A stretch of 64,000 bases of DNA from Aquabacterium fontiphilum (GCF_009909205.1 NZ_JAAAPN010000008.1:1-64000), one strand, 5' to 3'. Shown: positions 24,738 through 33,882, counted from the first letter of the stretch. Notes: generated by a model from the sequence alone, not told the origin. Made by a program: numbers and translations.

Positions 24738-25397
24738 TCATGATCGCGGAAGTCCAAGGGGCGGTGCAAGCGCCGCTGCGGGCTCGTCGGGCAATGGTGG
24801 CGCCGCCGCATCACCCGACGCGCTGGCATCGAACCGGACCTCCACCACGATGCGCGCCCGCACCGGTACGCCATCGCGTTCACCAGGCCGGAAGCGGGCC
24901 TGCTGAAACGCGAGCCGAGCCGCGATCGCCATCGGTGGCGGAAGGTCTTGCGTCAGCGTCTCGACCCGCGTGACCACACCGTGCTCGTCGATGTACAGCG
25001 CCAGCTCACCGGTGTGGTTGCCCGCGGCCTCAAGCTGTGGAGGGTAGTCGATGACGATGGGATCCAGGGGCTGAGGGCCCGTGGTCAGCAGCGTGCGGGG
25101 CAGGTAGGGGCGTTGCCTGCCTGGCCCGACTTGCTCACGCTGGACGTCTGTGTTGTCGATTTGGGCGATCGACGTGGTCGTTACCGATTCGGTGAGAACA
25201 ACGTTGCGTACCACCCAGGCGCGTGCTTGCGGCCGTTGTTCCTCTGAAGAAAGCCGGTGCGTCCCTGGGGACGGCCACCGGGTCGATGCGGCAGTAACGG
25301 TCTCGCTTGACAGCCATTCGAAAGCCAGACCATGCCCAGCGGCAACTGCCAGCCAGGCGCACAGCAGCTTCCAGCCTGGGCCGGCTTTCTTCGTCAT
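24738..25397 (-). CDS. protein with a TonB C-terminal-like domain
   Basis: This 219-residue protein has an N-terminal hydrophobic stretch (LLCAWLAVAAGHGLAF) that may be a signal anchor. Residues about 115-190 form a TonB-C/TonB-like fold (YPPQLEAAGNHTGELALYIDEHGVVTRVETL... AARLAFQQARFRPGERDGVPVRARIVVEVRFD). The domain appears complete, but ExbB, ExbD and TonB-dependent receptors are absent nearby. The gene starts 4 bases after the pilY1 stop, so it is the last gene of the minor pilin operon. Its role there is unknown; it could bind the cell wall or an outer-membrane pilus component rather than energise import. Confidence 0.68.
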   Translation of the reverse strand: MTKKAGPGWKLLCAWLAVAAGHGLAFEWLSSETVTAASTRWPSPGTHRLSSEEQRPQARAWVVRNVVLTESVTTTSIAQIDNTDVQREQVGPGRQRPYLPRTLLTTGPQPLDPIVIDYPPQLEAAGNHTGELALYIDEHGVVTRVETLTQDLPPPMAIAARLAFQQARFRPGERDGVPVRARIVVEVRFDASASGDAAAPPLPDEPAAALAPPLGLPRS

Positions 25398-25401
25398 ACG
25401 T

Positions 25402-28400
25402 TCACCGGGTGCCTGGGAGCAGCTCCCGCCAAGTCACGCGGCGCGTACCTCCTGCCCCGGAGCCCGATTTGAGGCGCCCGGGGATGATGTTGAAGTTGCC
25501 TCCATCATCCACGCCGATCTGTTCTACCGATGTGCCGTCGGCAGAGGGTATATCGGTTAAGCCCACAATCGCATTCTCGAAGCGCCAGCCGTCGAGCTGG
25601 TCATCGGCGCGGCTCGGTGCAACGCCTCCTGATGCAATGTTCAATCTGTACACCCAAGAGTAGCCGGAGCTCGAGCAGACGTCCGAGTTTGGAACCACAG
25701 TGGCCAGTGTCAAGGTGTTGAAGGTCACCGTCATGTCGACGAACACGCGCTCGCCAGCATCCGGCAGGTCGATGTACCAACCCGCAACAGTACTGGAACT
25801 CCAGTTCACGGTGTTATTCGAAACCTGTCGAGTTTGTCCGCTCGCCTCGGTCTGAAATGTTTGCTCGATCATCTGAGCCCTGGGGTTGCCCCAACCGGAA
25901 CTCCCCAAGGGATCACGGATCCCGTATACGCTTTGCCGACTTGTGGTGTCAGAGACGTCTGACACCCCGATAAAACGACCGGTTCCGATCATGACGACCG
26001 CGTGGCGACTGCCTGAGTACAAGATCTCTGCAAGCTCAGGGCGGGTGGTGATGGGTTGAGGCACATTGTTGGCCGACAGTTGTGCCAGCCGCAACGCTCG
26101 GTTGTCGGGGGTGCCAACCGAGGCCAGATCGCTCACATTGAACCGCCAGACATTGCCCCGCATGTCGCCCGCATAGAAGCGGACGGCGGTATTGTCCGTC
26201 GGTCGGTCTACCCACGCGTTCAGTTTGTTGAGCCCGCTTGGCGCAGATGACGTGCCTACTGCGGCTCCATTTACCAGCGTGGGGACCTTGTACATCAGCG
26301 CGCCGGTGTAGGCGTTCACCACGTAGAGGTAGCCGTTCCCGCTGTTGTTCAGTCCCGACGTGAACGCCACCACCCATGTGGATACCCCGTCTTGTCCGGG
26401 TATCTTGGTCACAACTGGGTTGCCGAAGCTCAGCCCCATGTCGGCGTCACTGAACTCCCACAGTGTTCTGGGTTCGGTCGGAGAGGTCACGTCAAGGGCG
26501 TAATACCCTCGACCACCTGCGCCAAAGCCGCCAACCAGGATCGTGCGCCAAATCGGGCTGCTGCCGTCGGTCCCGGGAATACTGATGTCCGCGGCCTCAG
26601 GCGTTCCGTTCACGAAAAAGCGGTGCCGGTTCGCATAATCCGAGTCGGCGAGCAGGTACAGATTGGACATGACCGCGCGCGGCACATATGCCCAGACTTC
26701 GCTGCCCGCTTCAGGGCAGGAGCTGTATTGCGGCAGGTTCGTCTTGTCTGAGAATGCATGCAGCATGCCGTCGTTGCCAGCGACGTAGACCATCGGACAC
26801 CTGCTTGCCAGCGCTTGTGCGAACGCACTGTAGCCAGGGTCCTGATAGACGAATGGTGGTTTTCCTACGTACGTGGGCGACGCATCAACGAGACTGCCTA
26901 AAACAGATGCACGTTGCCGATACAGAGAGCCTTCGCTGGTGCGATCACCGCGAAGGAAGTTGACGAGATTTGCTCCGGAGGCAGCAGTTCGTTGCTGGCT
27001 GGTGAGTGCTGAGCACTGGGTCGGCTGCGGGGTGCGGGTGCAGAAGTTGTCGAAGTGTCCTCGCAGCGTGCCTGCATCGGCGTCCGAGCTGATGTTTTCG
27101 TAAGTAAACAGGCCCAGCGAGGCCGTTGACCCTCCGGAGACCGTCCCGACGCGGCGCTGGTAATAGATGGTGCGATTGCCATATGGTCTGGCATCAAGCT
27201 GGCCCGCCGCCGACCATGCCACATTGGTGAAGGTCAAGGTATTGTTCGTGCCCCTGGTGACGGTGAATGCCTCCAACTCCCCATCCCAGTTGCGGGTCCG
27301 GTAGGACGTCTTGAAAATTCGGTCGGTTCCTTCAATCGGACGGAATGAGCTGCTGGCTGCCGCCGCCCCCGCACCGTTACGAGCGTTGATGTCTGAGAGG
27401 GCGTCGACAAGCGAGCTTGTAAGGTCGTTCGCATTGTTGGCCGAGAAGTAGCGCCCGTGACCGTTGACAGCAGCGTGCCAGAGGTCGTCAATCTTGGCGG
27501 GGTGGTCGGTGGCATCCAGGGGCGGCGCGGGCCAAGGGCGCGTGCCGGCCTTGATCGCGGCGAAATCGCCCGTGGTCTGGGTCAAATAATTGCGGTCATA
27601 ACGCAGCAGGCCGGACAGGCCCAGACCCAGCGTGTAGGTGGTCATGTGCTGGTGCCGCGCCGGATCGGATGCTGAGGACGGCACGCTGTTCGGCATGTTG
27701 GGCCGCAAGTCTGTCTGGTAGTAATACGACGCCACATCGGCGAGCGTATTGCGCTGGCCTCCGCCCCCGTCGCTGCTCACCACCGTGATGCTGGACGTGG
27801 CCGGGACGCTGCCTTCGCACTGATTCGATCCAACGGAAAAAACGGTCCAGGCTGAGGTGGTTTCGCCGCTGGCAAATGTGCTGCTTACCGTTCGCCGCTC
27901 CACGACAGCCCGATACGAGTAACTGAAATTCAGGAAGCCGCACCGCCCCAGCGTTTCATAGCGGGTACGTTGTTCAACGCGGCGGTAGTCGGCCGTGCTG
28001 TCGTATTGGGGAAGGGGCGTGCGCGTCGGGTTGCCGTCCTGGTTGCCGATCGTGCTGGTCCGATCAAGTTGTGTCGGCAAGGTGTTGTCATTCCAGTAGC
28101 CATCGGTTGTCAACAACGTGTAGTTTCGCTGACACGCATGCTGGACGGGATCGGTCTGACCCGGAATCACGCCGCCGTAGTACTGCCCAGCCTTCGCCAG
28201 GGCCCGGCGCAAGGGGGTGCCGCCCTGAATGTGGGCGCCATACAGATTGCTGAAAAACACCAGGCGCTGGGCGTCGTTGTATTCGGCAATGTTGGCAAAC
28301 AGGCCCAATGTTGGCGTGACAGTGCTGTTGAAGTCGGTGCCGTTGTTCAGTGAACTGAATCCCACGCGATAGCTGCTGTCAAGGCTCGCCATGGCGCGGC

Positions 28401-29310
28401 CGGCCGCCGAACGCATCATCAAGATGCGGCGACGGTAGTAGCTGTACCAGTTGGCGTAGTGCCCGCGTGAGGAGCTGGCCAGGCTGCTCACGTTCACGCG
28501 TGCGAACACACCTGAGCCAGGAGCGCTGTTCACGGAACTACGACATTCACTGTTGAACGTGTTGCCGCTGGTCAACGTGCCATCGGCGTTGTATGCCCAA
28601 CTCATTGCCGGCTGCGAGCCGGTGTAGCGATAGTAGTAGGAGGCGTCGGGTGCCGAGCCGCCGGATGAAGACGTCAGGTCTTCTGTCAGCGGCTTGCCGA
28701 TGATCCAGCCGCTGACGCTGCCGGTGTAGGCGGACGAGAAGCTGAATGCCACGGACAGCGTACGGGTGTTGGTCCCTGCCCCCGTGATGCTCATGACGCG
28801 GCCAACCATCCAGTGCGTCTTGTCAGCAGATTTGCGCACCACCACGGTGTCCCCGACTGCAAATGGCGTCGCTGAACTCGATACGCCTGTTGCAATCACC
28901 GTTTGCGTCAAACCTGCTTCGGGCACCACTGTGTTCAGCGTGCTGCTTACCGAGTATGTCGTGTCAAACGACGGGATGAATCCGTCAGACCAAGCGGCGG
29001 TTGCCGACATGGCCGGGTAGCTCCGCCCGTCTGGCGTGACGGGCAACGGGTAGTCGTTGGCGGGGTTGTATGCCGCGCCGTTGCATTGCGCGCTGCGATA
29101 GCCGTACTGACTGGAGCTACCCATCTCCTCAGGCATATAGCCGAAGTTCATGGAGCCAGAGTTGTCAAGCACGAACATCAGGTTGGGCTTGACTGATACC
29201 TGATTGGTGATCAACGGCGTATTGCTGATGTCCGTGGAGGCTTGGCCGGCGGAGGCCAGCAGGGTCAACACGGCCGGAAACAGGTGCAAGCTCAGACGAC
29301 GTGGGGTCAT
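25402..29310 (-). CDS. pilY1: type IV pilus tip adhesin/assembly factor PilY1
   Basis: This 1302-residue secreted protein primes pilus assembly with the minor pilins and acts in adhesion and surface sensing. A signal peptide ends near QAS (residue 25). The N-terminal von Willebrand A-like part has the MIDAS motif DNSGS (D49, S51, S53). Residues 800-1250 carry the PilY1 beta-propeller signatures VYVAGNDGMLHAF, EVWAYVPRAVMSNLY, FFVNGTPEAADI, GGFGAGGRGYYALDVT and FYAGDMRGNVWRFNVSD. The calcium-loop residues usually just before the last motif are shortened here (NAWVDRPTDNTAV). Its start overlaps the pilX stop by four bases. Base composition is somewhat less GC-biased than the surroundings, common for this adhesin. 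Confidence 0.95.
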   Translation of the reverse strand: MTPRRLSLHLFPAVLTLLASAGQASTDISNTPLITNQVSVKPNLMFVLDNSGSMNFGYMPEEMGSSSQYGYRSAQCNGAAYNPANDYPLPVTPDGRSYPAMSATAAWSDGFIPSFDTTYSVSSTLNTVVPEAGLTQTVIATGVSSSATPFAVGDTVVVRKSADKTHWMVGRVMSITGAGTNTRTLSVAFSFSSAYTGSVSGWIIGKPLTEDLTSSSGGSAPDASYYYRYTGSQPAMSWAYNADGTLTSGNTFNSECRSSVNSAPGSGVFARVNVSSLASSSRGHYANWYSYYRRRILMMRSAAGRAMASLDSSYRVGFSSLNNGTDFNSTVTPTLGLFANIAEYNDAQRLVFFSNLYGAHIQGGTPLRRALAKAGQYYGGVIPGQTDPVQHACQRNYTLLTTDGYWNDNTLPTQLDRTSTIGNQDGNPTRTPLPQYDSTADYRRVEQRTRYETLGRCGFLNFSYSYRAVVERRTVSSTFASGETTSAWTVFSVGSNQCEGSVPATSSITVVSSDGGGGQRNTLADVASYYYQTDLRPNMPNSVPSSASDPARHQHMTTYTLGLGLSGLLRYDRNYLTQTTGDFAAIKAGTRPWPAPPLDATDHPAKIDDLWHAAVNGHGRYFSANNANDLTSSLVDALSDINARNGAGAAAASSSFRPIEGTDRIFKTSYRTRNWDGELEAFTVTRGTNNTLTFTNVAWSAAGQLDARPYGNRTIYYQRRVGTVSGGSTASLGLFTYENISSDADAGTLRGHFDNFCTRTPQPTQCSALTSQQRTAASGANLVNFLRGDRTSEGSLYRQRASVLGSLVDASPTYVGKPPFVYQDPGYSAFAQALASRCPMVYVAGNDGMLHAFSDKTNLPQYSSCPEAGSEVWAYVPRAVMSNLYLLADSDYANRHRFFVNGTPEAADISIPGTDGSSPIWRTILVGGFGAGGRGYYALDVTSPTEPRTLWEFSDADMGLSFGNPVVTKIPGQDGVSTWVVAFTSGLNNSGNGYLYVVNAYTGALMYKVPTLVNGAAVGTSSAPSGLNKLNAWVDRPTDNTAVRFYAGDMRGNVWRFNVSDLASVGTPDNRALRLAQLSANNVPQPITTRPELAEILYSGSRHAVVMIGTGRFIGVSDVSDTTSRQSVYGIRDPLGSSGWGNPRAQMIEQTFQTEASGQTRQVSNNTVNWSSSTVAGWYIDLPDAGERVFVDMTVTFNTLTLATVVPNSDVCSSSGYSWVYRLNIASGGVAPSRADDQLDGWRFENAIVGLTDIPSADGTSVEQIGVDDGGNFNIIPGRLKSGSGAGGTRRVTWRELLPGTR

Positions 29311-29975
29311 GATGTCTTCTCCGGGATCTGTACGATGGTCTCGGTGAACGTGGTCGTGTCGCGCGCGCCCTTTGAGCGGACGATGATGCGGTAGAGCAGA
29401 CCTCCGCCTGAAGGAGCCAATCTATCGGACGATCGGTAGTGCACCGCACCCCTGGCCGAGGCCTCGCCCGCCGTGATAGACACTGGGTTGGCGCAGTGAT
29501 TGCCTGCCGCAGATTTGTCGCCGGTGGTTGCGCACAGCCGGGTGATGAAATACCGTACGGCGGTATTGCCTTGCACCGAACCCGGGGTCACGCAGCGTTC
29601 CGCCGGGGTGTTCGGCACCGTCGCGCAGTTGGCCAATGTGGCCTGGTCGAAGTCCCAGTCAATCAGGATGCGGTTGACCACGTCGCTGCGCTGTCCAAGC
29701 GGATCCAGTTCAGCGGTTGCCGATGCCAGATAGCCGGACGCGACCTGGTCTGCTTCGAGCGTTGCCTTGTCGGCGTTCGCCAGCCACTCGATGGCCGCCT
29801 GTGTCGCTTGGTCCGCCTGCGCGGTGGTCTCCTGTTTAAAACCGATGTTGCCCAACACCAGCGTACCGGTGTCCACCGAGCGCACCAGCGCCACAGCTGC
29901 GATTGACAGTGCGACCAAGCCCAGCAGGGCAAAGATCAGGGCCAGTCCGCGCTGGCCTTTCCGTGATGACATCAT
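29307..29975 (-). CDS. pilX: minor pilin PilX
   Basis: This 222-residue minor pilin has the N terminus MMSSRKGQRGLALIFALLGLVALSIAAVALV, a basic leader with a prepilin-peptidase site after Gly and a long hydrophobic helix. It lacks Glu at mature position 5, as usual for the PilX/GspK type. ATG at 29975 overlaps the pilW stop. Four Cys in the C-terminal half may form disulfides. In the model system PilX joins PilV, PilW and PilY1 in a tip complex. Confidence 0.88.
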   Translation of the reverse strand: MMSSRKGQRGLALIFALLGLVALSIAAVALVRSVDTGTLVLGNIGFKQETTAQADQATQAAIEWLANADKATLEADQVASGYLASATAELDPLGQRSDVVNRILIDWDFDQATLANCATVPNTPAERCVTPGSVQGNTAVRYFITRLCATTGDKSAAGNHCANPVSITAGEASARGAVHYRSSDRLAPSGGGLLYRIIVRSKGARDTTTFTETIVQIPEKTS

Positions 29976-31201
29976 GGTCTCCAGAGGTGATTGCGCAGCG
30001 GCACGACCGTGTCGAACACCTTGTAGCGATAGTTCTGCCATTCGGGCGGGGCGGGCGGTGTGTTTTCTCCTTCTTCGCCACCCTCTTCCTCAGACGCTGC
30101 CGGCAGTTCCCCCAGGGATACGGTCAGGCAGCGGCGGTCTGAGTCATACGCGCATGGGGCGGCGCCTTGTACCTGCAAGGCGCTCTCGCCCAGATCAATG
30201 ACGGGTTGGGCGGTCGTCACCGGCTGTTTGGTGACCGGGTCAAGTCGCTCACGCTGAGCACTCCGCGTGATCACCACCAGCTTGAGCGTCTTGACGCGTC
30301 CCCAATCTCCCGCGGAGTTTGGGGCAGTGCTGGTGTAAGTGTCGACCACGTTGTCTTCCGGCATGCTCGTATCCATGCCATACAGTGCGAGCAGGCGCAC
30401 CACGCCCGGCGTCATCACTGCCCACGCATCCCATGCCCCGGTGGCGCCCATTCGACGCATCTCGAGAGCGTTGTTGTTGACGCGATATTCACGAAGGTCG
30501 GGAAGCTGACCGAGGTTGATCAGTGTGGAGTTGACCTTGTAGGCTGGCGTGCCCGTGGGCATCCAGGCGCGCCCCGCTGCACCTTGCTGGTTGGCTGCCG
30601 TATCGGGGGTCCAGCCGCCGGTAATCACAGGCACCCGCGTGCTTGTCAGCGTGTTGGAGCCTGCCGAGTTGGCCTGCATGAGCGCACACCAATTGTCGGC
30701 ATCCCAGGCGTCAGGCGCGACGAGCAGCAGATCGCCTGCCACGACGCCGAGCGACGAAGGTACGACAAACGATGTTTCGCCGGCGCTGTACTGGTTCTGC
30801 ACCCGGACGGGCACTGCGAAGGCCGCCTTTCCGCTCGAAAGTGTGCGGATGGTGGCATTGCCGTTGGCATCCGTGCCGATCAGTACGGGCGCCAATGTCA
30901 GGTCCAGCGCCTGACCATCCGGTTGAACGGCCCGGATGGGACACCCCAGGTCCGCGGCCTTGCTGATGAGTCCATAGCCGGCTGCTTGCAGATCGCGACT
31001 CAACAGGTAAACAGCGCTTGCCCCGTTGATCTGGGCGTCGGTGCCTTGGGTGGTGGTGCGCTGTTGAGCATCCGCGTTGATCATGACTTGGGCAATGATC
31101 AGCGTGGTAATGAGGCCCAGCGCAAGGCCGACCATCAGTTCGACCAGTGTGAAGCCGCGCTGTTGGCCCAAGGACGGCGAATGGGTGTGGTGGTGTGCCA
31201 T
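29972..31201 (-). CDS. pilW: minor pilin PilW
   Basis: This 409-residue PilW-family protein has the prepilin signature RGFTLVELMVGLALGLITTLIIAQVM at residues 15-40, followed by the family segment ASAVYLLSRDLQAAGYGL near residue 70. A long C-terminal domain has an acidic insert EEEGGEEGE near residue 375. It starts 10 bases after the pilV stop. Expected location is the inner membrane, then the pilus tip. Confidence 0.92.
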   Translation of the reverse strand: MAHHHTHSPSLGQQRGFTLVELMVGLALGLITTLIIAQVMINADAQQRTTTQGTDAQINGASAVYLLSRDLQAAGYGLISKAADLGCPIRAVQPDGQALDLTLAPVLIGTDANGNATIRTLSSGKAAFAVPVRVQNQYSAGETSFVVPSSLGVVAGDLLLVAPDAWDADNWCALMQANSAGSNTLTSTRVPVITGGWTPDTAANQQGAAGRAWMPTGTPAYKVNSTLINLGQLPDLREYRVNNNALEMRRMGATGAWDAWAVMTPGVVRLLALYGMDTSMPEDNVVDTYTSTAPNSAGDWGRVKTLKLVVITRSAQRERLDPVTKQPVTTAQPVIDLGESALQVQGAAPCAYDSDRRCLTVSLGELPAASEEEGGEEGENTPPAPPEWQNYRYKVFDTVVPLRNHLWRP

Positions 31202-31211
31202 GTCGACCTCG

Positions 31212-31628
31212 TCAGGCTGGTGTGATCAGCGTGGTGGTCGTGTAGGTGCGCTGTTCTCCACCTTGGCCGTGCTGCCACTGCACAGTGACTGTCACGTTGG
31301 CGCCATTGACGGCGATGGTGCCCACCCCATTGGGTAATTGGGAGGCGACCTTGTCGCGCCAGGCCTGGCATGGGGCGTGAGCCGAGCATACGGCGCCGTT
31401 GTAGAAGCTGAGGTTGGTGGCCTCGCTCCACATGCGCGCCGTGATCTCGTTGGCCAGGAAGCTGGCTTCCGCTCGCAACTGCGCCTCGGTCTGGGCGCGC
31501 GTCATGCTGCTTTGGAGTCCGACCAACGCCAGCACGCCAAAGCTGAATATGAGAATGCTGACCAGGACTTCGATCAGCATGGCGCCGGCTTGGTGACGGC
31601 GCGCGCGAAAACCAGGCGGGCGGGTCAT
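31212..31628 (-). CDS. pilV: minor pilin PilV
   Basis: This 138-residue minor pilin has leader and helix RRHQAGAMLIEVLVSILIFSFGVLALVGLQ, with Glu at the expected position, then the PilV-typical RAEASFLANEITARMW. Two Cys (CSAHAPC) lie near the middle. ATG at 31628 shares one base with the fimT stop; an open frame further upstream lies inside fimT and is not needed. Confidence 0.9.
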   Translation of the reverse strand: MTRPPGFRARRHQAGAMLIEVLVSILIFSFGVLALVGLQSSMTRAQTEAQLRAEASFLANEITARMWSEATNLSFYNGAVCSAHAPCQAWRDKVASQLPNGVGTIAVNGANVTVTVQWQHGQGGEQRTYTTTTLITPA

Positions 31629-32281
31629 CAGTCGTCTCCTTCGTTGTTGTTCTGGACAGCGTTGATCACCGCTGGGCATGCACGGGGATCCCCCGCATCG
31701 GTCACGGTGGTGTCGCATAGCCGGATGCCGCCACTGGCGTCAACATCAACTTGCAGAGGCCGGTCACCGGCCTGGGCGGCGGTGTAGGCAATCGCGATGC
31801 GGCGCAAGTTCTCGGCCGCGGTGGCTCGTTGCACCGCCCGGCCCAAGCCGTCAAACGTGATGCTGGTGGCGGCGGTGGAGCCATCGGCTTGCAGTCCGCG
31901 CACGCCGGCGCCTGTCCCACCGTCCCCAAGAATGCGGGTGGTCACGATCATCGGGGCCACGGTGCTGGAGGGGGGGGTGCCGCAGAATCCGGCCGGATCG
32001 TTGCGACTGACCACCCAGCCGTTGCCGGTGCTGGACAGCGCGCAGTTGTTGTTCATGGCCGTGGCGGTGTTGTTGCTGACCAGCCAGAAGGTGACCTCGA
32101 CGTTGCGTCGCACTGCTTCGTTGCGGGCCGCTTGTATGCCGTTGAGCACGGACTCGCCCTGATTGCGCAGTCTGGCGCTGCGCAGCCATTCACTCATGCT
32201 GGGCGCGGCGGCCATCAGCAGCAGCGCCAGCACGGCCAGTGTTACAGCGATCTCGACGAGGGAAACGCCACGGGTCCGCAT
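31628..32281 (-). CDS. fimT: GspH/FimT-type minor pseudopilin
   Basis: This 217-residue GspH/FimT (FimU-like) pseudopilin has an N terminus MRTRGVSLVEIAVTLAVLALLLMAAAPSMSEWLRSARLRNQ. The cleavage site is followed by Val rather than the usual Phe or Met, while Glu5 is kept. The segment GIQAARNEAVRRNVEVTFWLVS matches the GspH family. It is the second gene of the operon and probably bridges the tip complex to the fibre. Confidence 0.9.
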   Translation of the reverse strand: MRTRGVSLVEIAVTLAVLALLLMAAAPSMSEWLRSARLRNQGESVLNGIQAARNEAVRRNVEVTFWLVSNNTATAMNNNCALSSTGNGWVVSRNDPAGFCGTPPSSTVAPMIVTTRILGDGGTGAGVRGLQADGSTAATSITFDGLGRAVQRATAAENLRRIAIAYTAAQAGDRPLQVDVDASGGIRLCDTTVTDAGDPRACPAVINAVQNNNEGDD

Positions 32282-32290
32282 GCCGGCCTC

Positions 32291-32785
32291 TCAGTTGCAG
32301 GCCGACGTTGACTTGCTGGCCCAGCAGGTCACGTTGTTCACGGCGGTACCGGCGAAGACGGTGGTCGCGCGCGCGCCGTCCTGATTGATCGTGTAGGTGT
32401 AGCCGTTGGTGTTGCCGCCACTGCCCGTGGCCGTCAGGATGTAGGCTTGGCCGTTGTCGCTCGGTACGCAGCTGTAAGTGAAGAACTGTGTCGCGCCGCC
32501 GAGCTCGGCTGCCGTCAGCTCTTCGGCTGCGGCCCCGCGACACGTGTTGGCCGCCGCCCCCTCCGTATACCGCCGGTTGTCCTGGTAGTACTGCTCCATG
32601 CGGATGCGGTAATTCGCCAGGTTGGTGAATGCCTCCTGAAGCTGGCCGCGGCGGATGTAGTCGGTGTACGCGGGGTAGGCGACGGACGCCAGGATGGCCA
32701 CGATGGCCACCACGATCATCACCTCGATGAGGGTGAAACCGCGGGCCCACGCGCGGGCGGCCCGTTCAAAACTGTTGCAGTGCAT
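32291..32785 (-). CDS. pilE: PilE-type pilin
   Basis: This 164-residue pilin has the mature N terminus FTLIEVMIVVAIVAILASVAYPAYTDYIRRGQLQEAFTNLANYR, the PilE/T4a form. A Cys pair near the C terminus (NNVTCW and SACN) would form the D-loop disulfide, and further Cys lie at NTCRG and YSCVP. ATG at 32785 has GGGAG 6 bases upstream; a GTG at 32806 is a weaker choice. It opens the operon here, whereas in the Pseudomonas operon pilE is last. Confidence 0.9.
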   Translation of the reverse strand: MHCNSFERAARAWARGFTLIEVMIVVAIVAILASVAYPAYTDYIRRGQLQEAFTNLANYRIRMEQYYQDNRRYTEGAAANTCRGAAAEELTAAELGGATQFFTYSCVPSDNGQAYILTATGSGGNTNGYTYTINQDGARATTVFAGTAVNNVTCWASKSTSACN

Positions 32786-32868
32786 GCAGCGCTCCCGTGA
32801 GTGCACGACTTCATGATTGACTCGCCTGGGAATTTTTTTGATGCACGGCGCGAGGTAATCGGCCGATG

Positions 32869-32888
32869 AGCGTGATGATCGTCACGCT
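32869..32888. promoter_or_regulatory. CRP-like inverted repeat upstream of the pilin operon
   Basis: AGCGTGA-N6-TCACGCT is a perfect 20-bp inverted repeat with core GTGA-N6-TCAC, the geometry of CRP/Vfr sites. Its near edge is 83 bases before the pilE start. It is also downstream of the sulfurtransferase gene, but no T-run follows on that strand, so a terminator is less likely. The binding protein is unknown. Confidence 0.4.
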
Positions 32889-32990
32889 TTGCGGGGCCTG
32901 CCAGCAGGGTTGGCCCTGGGGTCCCGCGTCTGCGGGGGCAAGCCTGACCGCTCGTCCGCGCTCGGCGACCGTTCGGGGCTCAGGGTGTCT

Positions 32991-33863
32991 TCAGCGCGCC
33001 ACGGGGCAACCCGGATCGGCACACCAGGCGCTCCACGAACCGGCGTACAACCGCGTCAGGGGCCAGCCCGCGTGCGCCATGGCGAGCAGGTTGTGGCAGG
33101 CGGTCACCCCCGAGCCACATTGGTGGACGATGGCCTCGGCCGGGCGTCCGGCCAGCAGCGCCTCGAACTCGGCGCGCAGCTGTGCGGCGGGTTTGAAGCG
33201 GCCCTCAGCCAGATTGAGCTGGAAGAAGCGGTTGGTGGCGCCAGGGATGTGGCCGCCCACCGGGTCCAGGGTTTCGTTTTCGCCGCGGAAGCGGTCGGGG
33301 CTGCGGGCGTCCAGCAGCATCTGGCCGCCGGCAGGGCCCAGGTCGGGCAGCAGCGCGCGCACGTCATCGGTGTCGAGCACCAGGGTGGCGTCGGGCGTCA
33401 CGCGCAAGGCGCTGCCAGGCCGCGGCGCGGGCGCCTGGGCTTCGACCGCACCACCGGCCTGCAGCCAGGCCGACCAGCCGCCATCCAGCACCTGAACCTG
33501 GGTGTGGCCCGCCCAGTGCAGCAGCCACCACAGCCGAGCCGCGAATGGTCCGCCCGCGTCGTCGTACGCGACCACCCGGGTATGGGGCTCCACGCCCCAG
33601 CGGCGCAGTGTGGTCTGCCAGACCGTCGGCTCAGGCAGGGGGTGGCGCCCGTTGCGGCCGCTTTTCGGGCCGGACAGGTCGTCATCCAGATGCGCGTAGA
33701 CGGCACCCGGCACGTGCCCCGCCGTGTACTGCGCACGGCCGGCCGCCGGGTCGGCCAAAGCAAACCGGCAATCCACCACCAGCCAGTCCTGGGTGGCGGA
33801 GGCAGCCAGCGCCTCGCGCAGTGCCTGGGCCTGGATCAACGGGGGCAGGGAGGGGCTGATCAT
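32991..33863 (-). CDS. sseA: sulfurtransferase, SseA type (two rhodanese domains)
   Basis: This 290-residue protein has two rhodanese domains, about 12-140 and 160-288. The active-site Cys249 is in the loop CGSGVTA, the form seen in 3-mercaptopyruvate sulfurtransferases rather than the CRKGVT loop of thiosulfate enzymes, so mercaptopyruvate is the likelier sulfur donor. The inactive first domain has the usual VVDCRF and AGHVPGAVYAHLDDDLSGP segments. It is cytoplasmic, with no signal peptide. It starts 19 bases after the cnoX-like gene and is probably co-transcribed with it. Confidence 0.92.
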   Translation of the reverse strand: MISPSLPPLIQAQALREALAASATQDWLVVDCRFALADPAAGRAQYTAGHVPGAVYAHLDDDLSGPKSGRNGRHPLPEPTVWQTTLRRWGVEPHTRVVAYDDAGGPFAARLWWLLHWAGHTQVQVLDGGWSAWLQAGGAVEAQAPAPRPGSALRVTPDATLVLDTDDVRALLPDLGPAGGQMLLDARSPDRFRGENETLDPVGGHIPGATNRFFQLNLAEGRFKPAAQLRAEFEALLAGRPAEAIVHQCGSGVTACHNLLAMAHAGWPLTRLYAGSWSAWCADPGCPVAR

Positions 33864-33882
33864 GGGCGCACGCTGGCAAGGT

